From positions 1 through 44,170 of the IMG/VR virus record IMGVR_UViG_3300022602_000177: 44,170 bases of DNA, one strand, 5' to 3'. The stretch comes from a virus. Each line of letters begins with the position of its first letter. Position 1 is the stretch's first letter. The translations under genes and the position numbers were made by a program. The notes beneath the pieces are model-generated. The model was not told the origin of the DNA. It ran no database searches and saw nothing but the letters and a program-made list of their open reading frames with translations. Positions 42,990 through 44,170 of the stretch are shown here, one piece after another.

Positions 42990-44170
42990 ATGGCAGGTTG
43001 GAAAAAGTATTTTAAGACAGGTAACTTTCAGGGTGCAGTAAGCCCAATTGGAAGTACTGGATCTTCGCAATCAGTAAACCCTGCGTATCGTGCTACGGCT
43101 AGCACATTACCAGAAGTTTATATTGGTCACCCAAATCGTATCGAACGATATAATCAATACGAACAAATGGATATGGACAGCGAAGTTAACGCTGCATTAG
43201 ATATTCTTGCAGAGTTTTCTACTCAAAAGAATGTAGAGAATCTGAGTTCATTTGATGTTCATTATCACGAAAAACCAACTGATAACGAAGTTAAAATTAT
43301 CAAAGAACAACTGCAACAATGGGTTGTTTTGAATGAATTTAACAAGCGTATCTTCAAGATTTTCCGCAATACTATCAAGTATGGCGATCAAGTATTCATT
43401 CGTGATCCAGAAACATTTAAGTTATTTTGGGTTGAAATGTCTAAGGTTGTTAAAGTTATTGTCAACGAAAGTGATGGTAAAAAGCCAGAACAATATGTTG
43501 TCAAAGATATTAACCCTAACTTTCAAAACTTAACAGTCACCGCAGTTAGTACGAGTGACACATTCACCAATCATCCACAAGTGGGTGGACCCAGTGGATC
43601 TTATGTTCAACCTCGCAGCCCTTACAGCGGCGGTAGTCGTTTCTCTCATGCACAAAATGAAGCAGTTGTCAACGCAGAACATGTGGTACATTTGAGCTTG
43701 ACAGAAGGTTTGGATATTTTTTGGCCTTTTGGTAACTCAGTTTTGGAAAATATCTTTAAAGTATTCAAACAAAAAGAATTGCTTGAAGACAGTATCATTA
43801 TTTACCGTGTACAGCGTGCTCCTGAACGCCGTATGTTTAAAATTGATGTGGGTAACATGCCAACTCATATGGCTATGGCATTTATCGAGCGTGTCAAGAA
43901 CGAAATTAATCAACGTCGTATCCCAACACAAAGTGCTAGTGGTCAGAACATGATGGATGCTACATACAATCCATTGCAAACAAACGAAGACTTTTTCTTC
44001 CCACAAACTGCTGACGGTCGTGGATCGAGTGTTGAAATTTTACCTGGCGGACAAAACTTGGGCGAGATCACAGATTTGAAGTTCTTTACTAACAAATTGT
44101 TCCGTGGTCTTCGTATTCCAGCAAGCTATTTGCCAACAGGCATCGATGACGGTACACAATCTATCAGTGA
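42990..44170 (+). CDS. 20: Portal vertex protein gp20, N-terminal part (cut by window end)
   Basis: 393 codons are present and the frame is open at the window edge; T4 gp20 is 524 residues, so roughly a quarter is missing. Recognised by YNQYEQMDMDSEVNAALDI near 50, IKYGDQVFIRD, LTEGLDIFWPFGNSVLE, IIIYRVQRAPERRMFKIDVGN, VKNEINQRRIP, YNPLQTNEDFFFPQTADGRG and PGGQNLGEITDLKFFTNKLFRGLRIP (listed as separate blocks). The portal forms the dodecameric ring through which DNA enters the head and onto which the tail docks. A perfect late promoter drives it. Capsid genes presumably follow. Confidence 0.95.
   Translation, partial: MAGWKKYFKTGNFQGAVSPIGSTGSSQSVNPAYRATASTLPEVYIGHPNRIERYNQYEQMDMDSEVNAALDILAEFSTQKNVENLSSFDVHYHEKPTDNEVKIIKEQLQQWVVLNEFNKRIFKIFRNTIKYGDQVFIRDPETFKLFWVEMSKVVKVIVNESDGKKPEQYVVKDINPNFQNLTVTAVSTSDTFTNHPQVGGPSGSYVQPRSPYSGGSRFSHAQNEAVVNAEHVVHLSLTEGLDIFWPFGNSVLENIFKVFKQKELLEDSIIIYRVQRAPERRMFKIDVGNMPTHMAMAFIERVKNEINQRRIPTQSASGQNMMDATYNPLQTNEDFFFPQTADGRGSSVEILPGGQNLGEITDLKFFTNKLFRGLRIPASYLPTGIDDGTQSIS

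Overview
The window is part of the genome of a T4-like contractile-tailed phage (myovirus), probably an uncultivated aquatic phage of a Gram-negative host. The evidence is a set of recognisable T4-type proteins: portal gp20, baseplate gp6, gp25, gp53, gp5 and a gp26-like protein, late sigma factor gp55, and recombination nuclease gp46/gp47. The DNA is AT-rich except in glycine-rich fibre genes. No host marker, tRNA, CRISPR array, insertion sequence or integrase was seen. The host assignment is inference.

Layout. (1) 19-324, minus: a small conserved phage protein with its own sigma70-type promoter. (2) 365-9050, minus: tail fibre, adhesin and baseplate-accessory genes in three late transcription units. 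(3) 9082-32609, minus: a baseplate block read in the order tube-cap-like protein, gp53, hub-like protein, gp5 spike with three cell-wall-degrading modules, gp25, gp6, then a 4190-residue giant virion protein with a seven-bladed beta-propeller. (4) 32610-32717: divergent switch region, with a late promoter to the left and a consensus sigma70 promoter to the right. (5) 32718-39037, plus: gp55, gp47, then an inserted sugar cassette (GDP-mannose 3,5-epimerase plus a gene pair that looks like a split ORF), gp46, and a GIY-YIG nuclease. (6) 39038-39495: about 450 bases without a gene that look like a structured RNA on the plus strand. (7) 39496-40562, minus: a small protein and a gp26-like baseplate protein. 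(8) 40613-44170, plus: tape measure, then the portal gene, cut by the window end.

Regulation can be read directly. Eight sites matching NATAAATA, the T4 late -10 element recognised by gp55, lie 20-32 nt upstream of structural genes. One pair is face to face over the same bases between the gp26-like and tape-measure genes. The nucleic-acid genes instead use host-type TTGACA/TATAAT promoters. Two of these (for the 101-aa gene and for gp47) place the predicted transcription start on the A of the ATG, so the messages would be leaderless. Both starts also sit in or against an inverted repeat that would fold in read-through RNA; at gp47 it is a perfect 11-bp repeat. gp55 made from the early promoter would then turn on the NATAAATA sites for tail and capsid genes.

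The most noteworthy items are the leaderless-promoter/inverted-repeat device, the structured RNA with three GNRA-loop hairpins, the epimerase cassette separating gp47 from gp46, the multi-enzyme spike, and the giant propeller protein.
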